Source of the DNA: Ramazzottius varieornatus
Lineage: Eukaryota; Tardigrada; Eutardigrada; Parachela; Ramazzottiidae
Direction of reading: 5' to 3'
NCBI GenBank assembly: GCA_001949185.1
Contig: BDGG01000003.1
Span: forward strand, 1,569,270-1,633,269
Length of the DNA: 64,000 bases
Shown here: positions 31,211 through 41,909 of the stretch, piece by piece
How the letters are laid out: each line of letters opens with the position of its first letter
Numbering within the stretch: position 1 is the stretch's first letter
Position numbers and translations under genes: made by a program
Notes under the pieces: generated by a model
What the model saw: only the letters and a program-made list of their open reading frames with translations
Database searches by the model: none
What the model was told of the DNA's origin: nothing

Positions 31211-34200
31211 TTAAGGGACAGAACGCCAGTTTACACAATCAAGAGCTAGAGAAAACTTAGTCGGCGACGTATGGGCTTCGGCGTTCAGAACTACGTCGTT
31301 CCATATCCGGCTGACGAGGTACGCGAAGGAGCTGTCCGAGGCTCCTATGTTCCGTCCATCCAACGACGTGTTCAGCTGAAGAGGGAACGGGTGAGCACGA
31401 ATCATCCCGGTCCACCGGGTGTTTCCTGCAACAGAGCTAGGGGCAGCAACTGATACAAACGGTTCAAAGAATAAATCACCTACAGGGACATTGCGAGAGA
31501 CCATCTTGTAAGCCAAGACAAGGGAGTCTTTGATCCTTTTCAGTATCAGAGGCTCCATGCTCAGCTGATGCAGACGACTGCAGTAGCGTTCGATGGACGA
31601 GTCTTCCATGGCAGGACCCAAGTTGATCGTTCGGAGAAACTTCCTTTGGCAGTCTTCAAGGTCGTCGATGAGGCCTTTCTGCCGGGCACCGCACACCCCA
31701 CTGCAGTAAGTGAGAAGAGGAAGGACTAAGGACTGGAAAAGCGTGATGCGGGCTCGTTGGCACTTTCGGTTGAACAGCGATCAGATGTACCGTACTCTCT
31801 TCTTGACTTTCACGGCGACAGAGGACACATGGTCCTTCCAGCTCGGCCGGTGGTCCATCTGCACTCCGAGGTACTTCACGGTGTTACTGCGAGGAAGGGC
31901 ATCCGAGCCAAGGTGGTATGCTGGTGGTTCAGGCACAATGCGCTTCTCACTGAAACGAACAAACACAGATTTAAGTGCATTAAAAGTAAGCTTCGTGTTT
32001 TTCGACCAATCGAAAATGCTTGAATTCTGTCTCGTCGTTCAGTGCTTGTATAACCCGATACAGCACAATGTCGTCAGCAAACAGCTTCAGCAAAACTCGA
32101 GGAACGCGACACATGGAGGCGAAGTTGACGAGGCAGAGGAAGAGAATGGGACCCAGAATGGAGCCGTGAGGTACTCCGCTGGTCACTGTGAGAGCTTCGG
32201 AGTTCGATCCTTCCACCACTGTCACTGGCCGACGTCCACGCAGGTAGTCTGAAAAACGATTCAGAAAAACAGATGAGACACCAAGGTGCGCGAGAGAAGT
32301 AATAATGAATGAGAAGTAATTGTTGTACGACGAGTGTGCTGACGAGCTCGGCGGATCGTTTCTGACGGAAACCGAACTGATCGTCACTGAGAAGATGGTT
32401 GCTTTCGAGGTAGGAACGGAGTCGATCCGCCATGATGGCTTCGAAAACCTTTGAGAACGGGTGGAAGAGCGAGATGGGTCGCCAGTTAGTACATCGCGTG
32501 GTGTCGATACTTCCTTTCGGAATGGCGGTCACATAGGAGACTTTCCAGCTGCGGGGAAATATACTACGAAGGAAACATGAATTAAACAATCGAACTAGCG
32601 GGTTTACGAGCGATGAGCCACATCGCAAGAGCAGTTCGGTTGACAGAAGGGAAGGCCCATTAGCCTTTCCCGGTACCAGCACTTTTTCAAGTGCACGGGA
32701 AATTTCGGACTGAGAAATGGGCTCTGGGATAGAGTTTTGGGGAAAGTTATTTGGGGAGAGCAGTGAGAAGGACATTTCTGCTGATACGACACGAACCACG
32801 TGTTCAGCAGGTTTGCCTTGTCACTGTAATCGAATACGAGCTCGCTTTCGTGTCATCCCATAAGGGAGGAACACTCTGAACATCGACGGTCTTTTTGCCC
32901 AGTCTCCAAAACTTTTTGGGTTTCGGGTGGAAGTTGCAGCCTGCATTACGAGGTGTTGTTGGTACCGCTTGGCTTTCATATCCGCATTCCGGCTGAACAA
33001 CTTCCACCTAGCTTTCAGTTTGTTTTGCTCTGTGTAATCGAGACAAGCCTCCAACTTTCTGAACGCAACGTCACGTCGAGAAAGTGCGCGTGTTACGAAG
33101 GGGGGATACTCAACCTGACCGAAACGCTGCCTGACAGAAACCACTCTGTGGAACTTCCGGGCCGCCGGCAACATCGCGTCTTCGAAGGCTTCCGCTTGCT
33201 CACTTGGGACTTTCGCTGCAAAAAGAAAATTCCAGTCAGTGTTACTGAGTTCTGCGCGAAGAGCTTCGTTGTTGGTATCATCGAATTTCCGACGTAGTCG
33301 TCTGACTAGCCGAGGATTGTTCTTCCTGATTATGGTGGCACGCAACTGCACACCATGATGGTCACAGGTATCGGTAGGTCCACAAATGGATTCCATTGAA
33401 GAGTACGGCACTGAAACAGAGAGGAAGACAAGATCAATTGCATTTTCGTTTCGCGTAGGAACGTCGACAATTTGCTTGAGAGAAAATTCGCGGCATGCGT
33501 CAATCAACGCGCGACCATGGGAGCTTTGGGCGGTGAGGTTCGGCCAGTGGATATCTGGCACGTTGAAGTCGCCCATGATGACCAAGCGTTGGGTGACATG
33601 AACAAGTAACGACCGGATGTGCTCGAGAACCTCCAAGGTAGTTTCCCGAACGCTGTATGGGGACTGTAAAAAACGACAACAATAATATTAGCAGAAACGA
33701 TATCAACAATCAGGAGTCCAAGGTCGGTTTTCTCGAGGTCAGCTCGACGGTAAGCTCATAGACCCCTCCTGACCACGAGCGCTACGCCACCGCCATGACG
33801 ATTCCGAGCTTTTCGGAAAACGTTGAAGGAAGTGAGACTGGTGAACAGGTTAGACCGCAAAGTCTTCACAGTCGCGAGTCTCGACAAGCCCCGTTATATC
33901 TGAAAAAGAACAAAAGACCTTCACGGAAGCGGACTTGTTAAAGATACTAACGAAATTGCAAAATCTAGAAAGAACTGTATGTGATACATCACCCGATCTT
34001 GGAGTGGCAACCGCTGATGGTGGCGCGATTACCACTGAGACCGGTTTTTTTGCCCGGTGGTCTACTGCTGGTCAACATGAGACGGACGGGGCCATTTGTA
34101 CTGCCAGTTCTCGATGGCGCAGTGACGTGGCCAGTTCTCTGCTTTCATCAGCTTTTCTTCTTCCCTTCTGTAGGAACCAATTCGCATGAACGTAGTTCCA

Positions 34201-35060
34201 CGCTTGTGCCTTTCTCGGGTTCAAACACTGCCACAAAACGAACTTTGAAGCCTTCCTTCTCGAGATCCGCTTGGAGTTGCTCGTTGTACGCTTCGGTCGT
34301 AGCGTGCTCTGCTGGGTTTCGTCTGGGTATCCCGCGCACCTTGAAGTCCATGTTCAACTGGTGCTTGATGGACAAAGTCCATAGGAGCCCTTGGGGCGGA
34401 TTCGGTTCATCGGTGACAGCAATGGAATGGCTATCACGAACTACCCTCTTCTTCGGTCCGACCTCCGTCCATCCTGCAGTTTGTGGTTGATCTCCGGCCG
34501 CGGTGTTACGCTCGACCGAGCTGTTGGGTTGTGAAGGCACAGGGTTAGCTTGAGAGGCAGCTGCTGATGCGTAAGATCCTGGTGTTCGCTGTAAATAAAG
34601 AGAAGAACTGATAACGATAGTTCACGTTAGATGGAATCACTGATTTGGGTCGATCGACTGACTCCATATCCTCGACTGTGGCGTTCTGCTTGTGAGCACG
34701 GAATTCATTCTCCAGATTGAGAACTTTCTTTGTCAAGACTTCATTGGATTCAAGGAGCTCATCGTTCTTCATTTGTAGATTATCCATATCCTTTCGCAAG
34801 GTGGTGATTCCAGAAAGAGCTCCGTTGAGGCGGTCGTATAGGCTGCTGACCGTATTCTACAAGTCTTCACCCGTCGCCTTCTTGCGCTTTCCGCTGGCTG
34901 AAACATCCCTCATCCGTAGGACAAGATCTTTTCCATCAGCAGAAACTGCACTGGATGTTTCAGCAAGTCCATCGGAATTCTCATCCATCTCAGACGACGT
35001 GCAGAGAGTGCAATCGCTAAAGCGAACTGATCAGGTAGCTACCAATCGACGGTGAAGCTC
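31211..35060 (-). mobile_element. Decayed non-LTR retrotransposon (LINE) with ORF1, endonuclease and RT
   Basis: Read on the minus strand, an ORF1-like part (35060-34148) has a coiled coil (MDNLQMKNDELLESNEVL) and a basic region. It is followed by an AP-endonuclease domain (33900-32821; VIMGDFNVPDIHWPNL, NAIDLVFLS) and a reverse transcriptase (32799-31780; NWRPISLFHPFSKVFEAI, SGVPHGSILGPILFL, LKLFADDIVLYR). A conserved C-terminal region runs to 31211 and ends in a stop. The coding sequence is spread over several frames with stops and frameshifts, so it is dead. The domain order and FADD motif fit the CR1/Jockey group; the exact clade is not resolved. No poly-A or tail repeat was identified. 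Confidence 0.9.
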
Positions 35061-35353
35061 AGACTGGGTCGCAGCGCGCCTCGATCATCCCATCACAGCA
35101 CAGTTATGTTGTCGGTCACTTCGTGGGGCAATTCAATGGAGCTTATCAATCTCACGCCCTTTTGTACGTTTTCTTTGATCATCGCTCGACCAGACTGATG
35201 AGTCCACTTTACTGAAACCTTTAGCCTTACGTCTAACGATGGCCAGAGAACCAACCTCTCTTTATCCCACCAGGCTTCGTACGTTGTCTGCGAATACTCG
35301 GACTATTCATACACAGTTTTGGTTCCGCCGAGCCGAAGTGTCTCACCAGAAGG

Positions 35354-36722
35354 TTGCTAGTTCTATGGACCCATTTCCGCTTCGTTGTCGACCTGTTCTT
35401 GATGTATTTAGATTTCGAGCTCTTTCGAAAAACTTTCGCCGGTTTCATTGACCAGCTCGATTTTTTTATCTTGATCGCTTGGTTGTATCGCTTCCTCCTC
35501 TTCATGCAGATCCTCGTCAGTTCAGCTCTTTGTCCAAAAGTTAGTTCAAATCTGTATGCTACTGTAACCAGACTTCAGCATCGACTGTTGGCTGATGCAT
35601 TCCGATCTATCCAAGGAGCTCGAAGAGGGGGCGGCATCTAGATCTTTGTCGCAGAGCTTGTCAACGGTTCCGTCTGTGCGTACATGGTAGTAATCCAGCG
35701 CGACCTTGTCATATCATAATTCCCACAGACACCTGCCGCTTTGGTGTTGTGGATGCCGAGTGGCTTCTATCCGGGTTTCGAGGTACCAAGCTTCGTGATC
35801 ACCTGCGTGATGCACCCCATATTCGTGAAGTGGAGTATACTTGCGATACTGCTTCAAATGTTTCTTTTTATGCTACTGACCTACGCGGTTACGCTGTGTT
35901 TACGGCAGTTGGCCGTGTCCACGAAAAGTCTTTTGCGATATATCCAGGCGCATCCTGATCAGACGCAGGAAGAGCAGTAGGATCGTGATATCGTTACGGT
36001 GCTGCGCGANNNNNNNNNNNNNNNNNNNNNNNNNNNNNNNNNNNNNNNNNNNNNNNNNNCTTCTATACTGCGCGACCTGAGTAGACTGTGCGCCCAATTA
36101 CAGGAAATTGTGTAATCCATCAATCAAGTGTTTAGGTCTCTTTGGATGTCACGACATGTCATCCCATTCTGACATTGATCTTGAAACCATTTGTGCAAGG
36201 CGCGGACCCTCAGCTACTGCAGACGATAAGATTTATGGAAAAGGTCGCTTATCCAATGCTCGTCACGTCGACGATCACCTTCCTGATTCATGCTGTAGTT
36301 CGAGTACTTCTGTGCCAGAGATTGACAAACAGATGTCACGATCTGGGTCAGGTTCTTTAGCGGGCTATACTGGTAGCGGACGAAACAAAATAAGCCCATT
36401 TTGAGTTGCAAGATATCTTGACCAAATTGAAAGTGATCCAGCGATGATCTCTCCACATGGGTTCTTCACGGTCAACTACGAATACGGGGCATCGGTAAGA
36501 TCGTCCGAATGTTTTAGAGACCGAGACGAAACCCTGGACACTTACGCCGATACGATGTGTTTTGCTTTTTCCAGCTTCCTGGAATCATTCTCACGTACTA
36601 CGTGATCGTGGATCAGATTAGGGGACAGAGATATGCGCAGTCTACTCAGCGCGGATCGAGCGCAGGTTCTTTTCGACGATGTGTACAATAATGTTTCCCT
36701 CACTGCTGGTGTAGGCATCTAA
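35354..36722 (+). pseudogene. Gustatory-receptor-like 7TM gene A, degenerate
   Basis: Hydrophobic, membrane-protein-like segments run in order: 35354-35641 (LFLMYLDFELF, FFILIAWLYRFLLFMQILV), 35741-35980 (LAILLQMFLFMLLTYAVTL), 36102-36353 and 36420-36494 (ISPHGFFTVNYEYGAS). A final exon follows from 36575 with TYYVIVDQIRGQ. The last fits the TY(x5)Q signature of transmembrane helix 7 of arthropod gustatory receptors. The intron before it is in phase 0, as is ancestral in that family. It aligns throughout with gene B (40034-41567). Decay is evident: an in-frame TAA where B has a Glu codon (after GAAATTGTG at 36102), frame changes near 36140 and 36420, and a 5-nt loss after GGACAG in the last exon. 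A gap interrupts it. Confidence 0.65.
36010..36059. other. Assembly gap (50 N)
   Basis: Fifty undetermined bases in the middle of chemoreceptor-like locus A, in what should be an intron or its edge. Confidence 0.99.
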
Positions 36723-36819
36723 CTGACGAGGTGTTCCGTTCCTACCCTTCTCCCAGGCGCTTTAATCTTGAACCAGGGTAATGCTTCACCGTTTTATACA
36801 TTTTTGGCTTACGTTTCAT

Positions 36820-37000
36820 GCACGAAGGGAACGTTTGGAGCAGTAAAAAGTTTGGATTAAACGGAAAAGACCGCAAACTCAAAATTCAACCATAGAAAAT
36901 TGTCAAAAAGTGTATTTCTGTGAACTGCACACGTACGGGCAGAGTCCATATATGGGTATCTCCATACGGCCAAAGCATTTTCGCTTGCAACTGGCTTTTC
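36820..37000. repeat. Possible diverged member of MITE family MA
   Basis: Segments such as GGAAAAGACCGCAAACTCAA, AGTGTATTTCTGTGAA and CACACGTACGGGC parallel the bodies of the elements at 987-1183 and 54934-55118 in the same order. Terminal repeats are eroded, so only relatedness is claimed. The rest of 36723-37640 shows nothing else. Confidence 0.45.
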
Positions 37001-37639
37001 ATGACATCAAGTTCTTTGGAATATTGAACCGTATCCTAGGTTCAATTTGCTGCACTTTGCCGCACAAATGAAACCAGAACGAACGGTTGAAAGATTGGAG
37101 CTAATAACTCAGACACCACAGGGGTGGTAAGTGTCAATCTTGGCGTCGACAACGCACTCCAGCCGGAGACGCGCACCAGCGACCACGTCCGATGCATGTT
37201 GTCCGACTAAAGCTAGTGTTTGTTTAACTGATCGAACACAGCTGCGCCCATCCTATTTGACCGTTGCGTGTGCCGATTTATGCACACAGTCTTCACGCTC
37301 TTTTGGGTTGCCGCTTGTAACTTTCTGACCTGTGGTAGGAACGTAATTCTGACTTCACATTCGCGTTTCTCGGAGTTTGTTTGATGTAGGCGTAAGTCTT
37401 GTTACAGTGAGACTTCAGGGTCCAGAAACTTTAAAACGTTCTCCTGAACAATTTGGTCAGACACACTTCAATACTGGGTTGGATTTCGACGGAAATCCTA
37501 TTATTATTATCGGAGAACGGACCGCCTATTCTTCTCTCACAGGCTTCGCAGCCACTGACCTCGAGACAGTCGTCGGACCGCCCCGAGCAAGAAAGGTGTT
37601 TTCTGGCGGCATTATATAAACATTTGTCTTGGCTAGTTT

Positions 37640-39480
37640 CCCTAACTTCGTTTCCTCATTCGCGTTGTTTCCTTTGCTGCGTAGTTTGAAACAAGAGGAA
37701 AAACCACCACCGTCGATCCAAAGCTGGGGGTAAGTCGCAAACCGAATCTAGTACCAGCAGTGACAGCGAATCTGACAAAGAACTACCCACGCGAGCTAGG
37801 GACCTGCCAGAGCCGCATACTCTGGTAACTTGGCGCAGTTCAGGATCAGGGGACAAAAGCAAGCTCGCAGCTCTTGACCTTAACGCTAATGAGGTGTTTG
37901 CGGTATACTCGATGATCGCACTCCGTTTGTCCGCCAACATCTCCGGCAAGCACGGTGGCTGCCTGAGAGAACTGTTAGAATATCTCGAGTACATCGCAAT
38001 GTCTCGTGTCAGCTACACCGATAAATCTGTCCTTATGTTCGACCACGATTTCCGTGCTTCCGTCAGTGCGGAACGTTTGTCTTTGACAGGTGAGGCGCGT
38101 CGTCGCACGACTGCCGATCTTCATTTTGGACCGGATAATCGTCGCAACGATTACCAACGCGATCGTGTTTTTCGCAAGGCTTCTTATGCATCCGATCCAG
38201 GACCCAGCTTCGCCTACAAGGATGCCTGCCGCCGTTGGAATGAGTATCGCTGCAACCAGCCAGAATCCAATTGTCGCTGCATCCACCATTGCGGCCACTG
38301 TGGCTCCAAGTCCCACGCAGCACGTGAATGCAAGTCCAGCAAGTCTTCCACTTCCTGCTAGCCACGTAACGCCTGCGCTGGCTACCCACAGGCTAGCCAT
38401 TACCGACTCCACGCCATTGACAATCCTCAGCTTGATTTTATTGTGAGCGGATTGATCTTGTGCCTTGTCTCTCTTCCATAGCCCCTGCTGATTGCCCTGA
38501 CTGCGCCAGCGCCCTGGCCCCAGATGCCAAGTTGCACTTGGATGCTCTCTTCACGGAGGAGATCGCACTTGGTCGGCTTTCCATTCAGTCCTTTGTCCCT
38601 ACACGCATCCATGCCATTGGCGCAGTACCGGAGGCCGGCACTTCTGAGTACCGTCCCATTACCGACTTTAGTCGTCCATTTTATGATTCCATTAATCCTC
38701 ATGCTGTTGTGGACAAGTTTTCTTTTCAATCTATTCATCACGCAATTAGCATCAGCTCGCCTGACTGTTATTACGCTGTTGTGGATATGGAAGCAGCTTA
38801 CCGCCATGTTCCCATTAAGCCGTTGCATCGGCAACTTCAAGGCTTCCGCTGGAAGTTTGATGGCGACCACGAACCGCGTTTTATGGTCGATAATTTTCTG
38901 TGTTTTGGCTTCGCAAAAGCACCCTTTCATTTTCCAATGCCCTTCATCCGCTATTAATAGTATGATGTCCTATCTGGGGTTCCGTTCCGTTTGCTACCTC
39001 GATGACTTCCTCTCCATTGAAAGCTCTGAATCCGAATGTGCCGCAGCACGAACTACTTTGATTTCGCTTTTGATCAGGTGAGGTTTGATCAGGTAGTTAC
39101 CCGCCCGTCGCAACGGGTTTGTTTCTTAGGGCTGGTTATCGATTCCGTGGCTCGCCCATTTACACGCCTGATAACAGACGAGGCGAACAAGTTACAGCGT
39201 CAGTCTCACCTTATTAGAGTCACGAAGAAACTAAAGGCTGAATTCTTTTGGTGGGCCGAGCTCGCAGGCTCTCTGAACGGACTGATACCTTACCAGCTGG
39301 GCATGCAATGGCCGTTGATCTGCACCTACACTGATACGTCTTCTTAGGGGTTCGGCGCTTCCGGCCCGCAGTACTTTCTCGCTGGCTCGTGATCCGCTGA
39401 TTACCAGTACAGCCCAGAGGTCAAATCGCATTTTGACCGACATCTCGTACCCTCACTAGTACTAGAGGAAGGCATCTCAG
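37640..39480 (+). mobile_element. DIRS/Ngaro-type retroelement remnant
   Basis: A gag-like frame (about 37680-38361) ends in a Cys/His-rich region, RRWNEYRCNQPESNCRCIHH followed by CGHCGSKSHAARECK. A reverse transcriptase follows from about 38460 (EYRPITDFSRPFYDSINPH, VVDMEAAYRHVPI, FGFAKAPFHF, then YLDDFLSIE in another frame) and RNase H-like sequence to about 39470 (FFWWAELAGSLNG, TYTDTSS). The frame shifts at least twice and is closed by stops, so the copy is dead. The sequence style of the RT and gag knuckle is that of tyrosine-recombinase retroelements. The recombinase itself is not visible; it may have been removed by the MITE that abuts the 3' end. Confidence 0.75.
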
Positions 39481-39506
39481 GGAACATCAACTACAGTGAG
39501 TCCCAT

Positions 39507-39943
39507 AATTATCTGTCCACTCCCATTTTTGTTCCAAAGTTCATAACTTATTTTGCACTAACCCGATTTTGATATTTTGAAAGTCTTTATAGAGATCAGT
39601 GTTTGATCTTTACGACCACGTGACATCCGTATGAATCAATCAGCAAATCAACTGGCAGTCTCACATGGGCTTACTTGAAAGCTTAATGTTGGGGCTTCAT
39701 AAAAGTAACAAGCATGATGTGCTATCTGCTGGCTAGCACCCGCAACTCAGTGCCGAAACCAAGGCAGTATTAGGTGTTCGTAGGAATGAAACTGCCAGTT
39801 GATTTGCTGATTGATTCATACGGATGTCACGTGGTCGTCAAGACCAAACACTGATCTCTATAAAGACGTTCAAAATATCAAAATCGGGTTAGTGCAAAAT
39901 AAGTTATGAACTTTGGAACAAAAATGGGAGTGGACAGATAAAT
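39507..39943. mobile_element. MITE with long inverted arms
   Basis: TATCTGTCCACTCCCATTTT (from 39510) and its inverse AAAATGGGAGTGGACAGATA (to 39940) head arms of about 150-160 bp around a 120-bp centre. Flanks fit either TA or a 3-bp AAT duplication. No coding capacity. It separates the DIRS remnant from the first readable exon of chemoreceptor-like gene B. Confidence 0.85.
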
Positions 39944-40033
39944 AGAAGACGTATCGCTTTGCAATTACATTGTCTTCTTTCGGAGAGTTCGCTGAAGTTA
40001 CTAACTCGTTTCCGAGTGGTCGGCTCCTTCTAG

Positions 40034-41567
40034 ATTGTGTCGGTCGTTCTGTCGAGTGGCTTTATCTGTTCATGGATGTTGGTAATCTACCGTGACCTCT
40101 TTGCGTCAATGTATCCCGGAGTTTCCGTCGAGGAAATCTTCTGGCGCCGCATGCAGCGAGCCTTCTTTCCGGGTTGGTCGACAACCGTCTTCGTGAACAC
40201 AGCGGTTGTTTATTCGGTGTGTGGGATGTGGAGTTTCATGTCCCCCCTTCTTCCGCAGTTTCTCTTTCTGTTTCTGATCATAGCTTGTACATGCTGTTTC
40301 AGTCACCTGACCGAATCAATCAAAAGTACCTTACAGGCTGTGCCAGAAGTACGCGTGGCGTCAGAGCATCGGACTGCACTGGTACTACTGTACGTTCACT
40401 CGGTCGGTCACACGTTCACCTGCAGGAAATCGTCGAGAAAATTGATCGGGTGTTTGGGTTTGTCAATTTTAGCTGGTCATTTCTGGACATCGGAACCTGT
40501 CTCTTAATTTTGGCACTTCTGCTCCGACCAAGCACGCCACAAACGGACATGCAGAACCTTCATTTCATACGACTCTATGAAGAGCCCGCGTACCCGGCTA
40601 TGATCATGTTTACTCTTGCACTGACTGTACAGTCAACAGTCCGAATTCTAACTTGTCAGCGTTCAAATTCAGCCACTGAACAGCTGGCAGGGCTTTTGCG
40701 TCACGAAGAGTCCTCGTCGAAAGGGAGCAAAAAAGTCAGATCTGAGTTCCAGCAGTTCTTGGAGACGCTTGAAAATCAGCGCACCGCATGGCCTCTATGC
40801 CATTAGTCCTCCTCACGACGAGCTGTTTATGTCGCAGACGGTTGATTTAAAATTTGCGTTTACTTGAACGGAAATTAGTTGTGAGTGAGGCAAAATTGGA
40901 TTTTTCGAAAGTCTCGGAAACGGGACCGGGAATGCGCGAGTTTTGCGGGGTAGGTTTATAGGCAAACTTTGCCTCCTGAATAAGTTAAAGTTCATGATTT
41001 TCTCTCTGGCTAGTCTCTTTCTTCCGATATCCCTGACACGGATAGGTATCAAGAAGACCATACGCGAAACGTTGTCTCGCAACGTGAAGCACTGTGCAGA
41101 TAGAGATCAACTGAGAAGTGAAAAATTTGAAATTTTGAGAAATTTGAAAACAAAATTTTGAAAATTTGAAATTTTGAGTCAGGTGTGCAAAGAATAATCC
41201 TTTTTCGCTTTCAAGATAAGCTACTCGAGGGCTGCTTATCTTGAAAGCGAAACTTCGTAATCCACTTTCAAGATCAACACAATCAAAGGAGTTTTACGGC
41301 CTGTTGTGAGGAGGACTATTGATTACGGTTACGGCGCATCGGTAAGTCTACCAGCGGCTGATCAACGAATTTTATTGGTACACCGATAAATTCCTCGGCT
41401 GGTTTCCACAGCTTCTAAGCATTATTCTGACATACTATTTGGTCATGGACCAAATCAAAGGGCAGAAGCACGATATGGAAAGTCTACTGAACATCGACCT
41501 GCATGCCCAGATAGTTTTCGACGACCTTCTCCGGAATGTTACTCTTGGCTGTGGCACTCTCGGGTAA
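40034..41567 (+). pseudogene. Gustatory-receptor-like 7TM gene B, interrupted by a MITE
   Basis: Readable exons are 40034-40348, 40426 to about 40804 plus 41318-41341 (split by an insertion), and 41412-41567. Hydrophobic helices include PQFLFLFLIIACTCC, FLDIGTCLLILALLL and MIMFTLALTVQSTV. The last exon carries TYYLVMDQIKGQ, matching TY(x5)Q of gustatory receptor helix 7. The introns before 40426 and 41412 are both phase 0, as expected for the family. A 513-bp MITE lies inside the penultimate coding exon. Joining the flanks at its 3-bp duplication restores APHGLYAIDYGYGAS, collinear with gene A, but a one-base shift near 40763 (GACGCTTGAAAA) still breaks the frame. The N-terminal half is absent; transposons occupy the upstream DNA. 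I call it a pseudogene, allowing that the shift could be an assembly error. Confidence 0.68.
40802..41320. mobile_element. MITE inserted in chemoreceptor-like gene B
   Basis: The 513-bp element 40805-41317 has exact 12-bp inverted termini AGTCCTCCTCAC and GTGAGGAGGACT with ATT on both sides (40802-40804 and 41318-41320); a TA duplication is the alternative reading. Near its right end an inner palindrome, CGCTTTCAAGATAAG with its inverse, lies at about 41206-41250. No coding capacity. Confidence 0.85.
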
Positions 41568-41909
41568 TTCATTCAACGCACTTGCGCAGCACTGGTTCGC
41601 ACGATAGCGCTAAGCCGCTGACTGAGGTCCCTCCGGCAAAATACTGTCTGCTAAGCTTCTTCCCGGACGTTCCCAGCTTGCTTACAAAGTAGCCCATTGT
41701 TACACTCCGTTGATAAGACGTCTGGGTCCCACAAGTATCATGTTAGCCAAATGAACGTTTTCTCCGGCCGTCATGTATGATCAGAATAAATTTCAGGATA
41801 TGAAGGACTCTTTTATGAAGACATCTTTCGTAAAAAGTACTTTTGTATATTTGCCGTCCCATGAAACAATAAGGTATCACATGAGATGCATTAACAAACT
41901 TTCCCTCTG

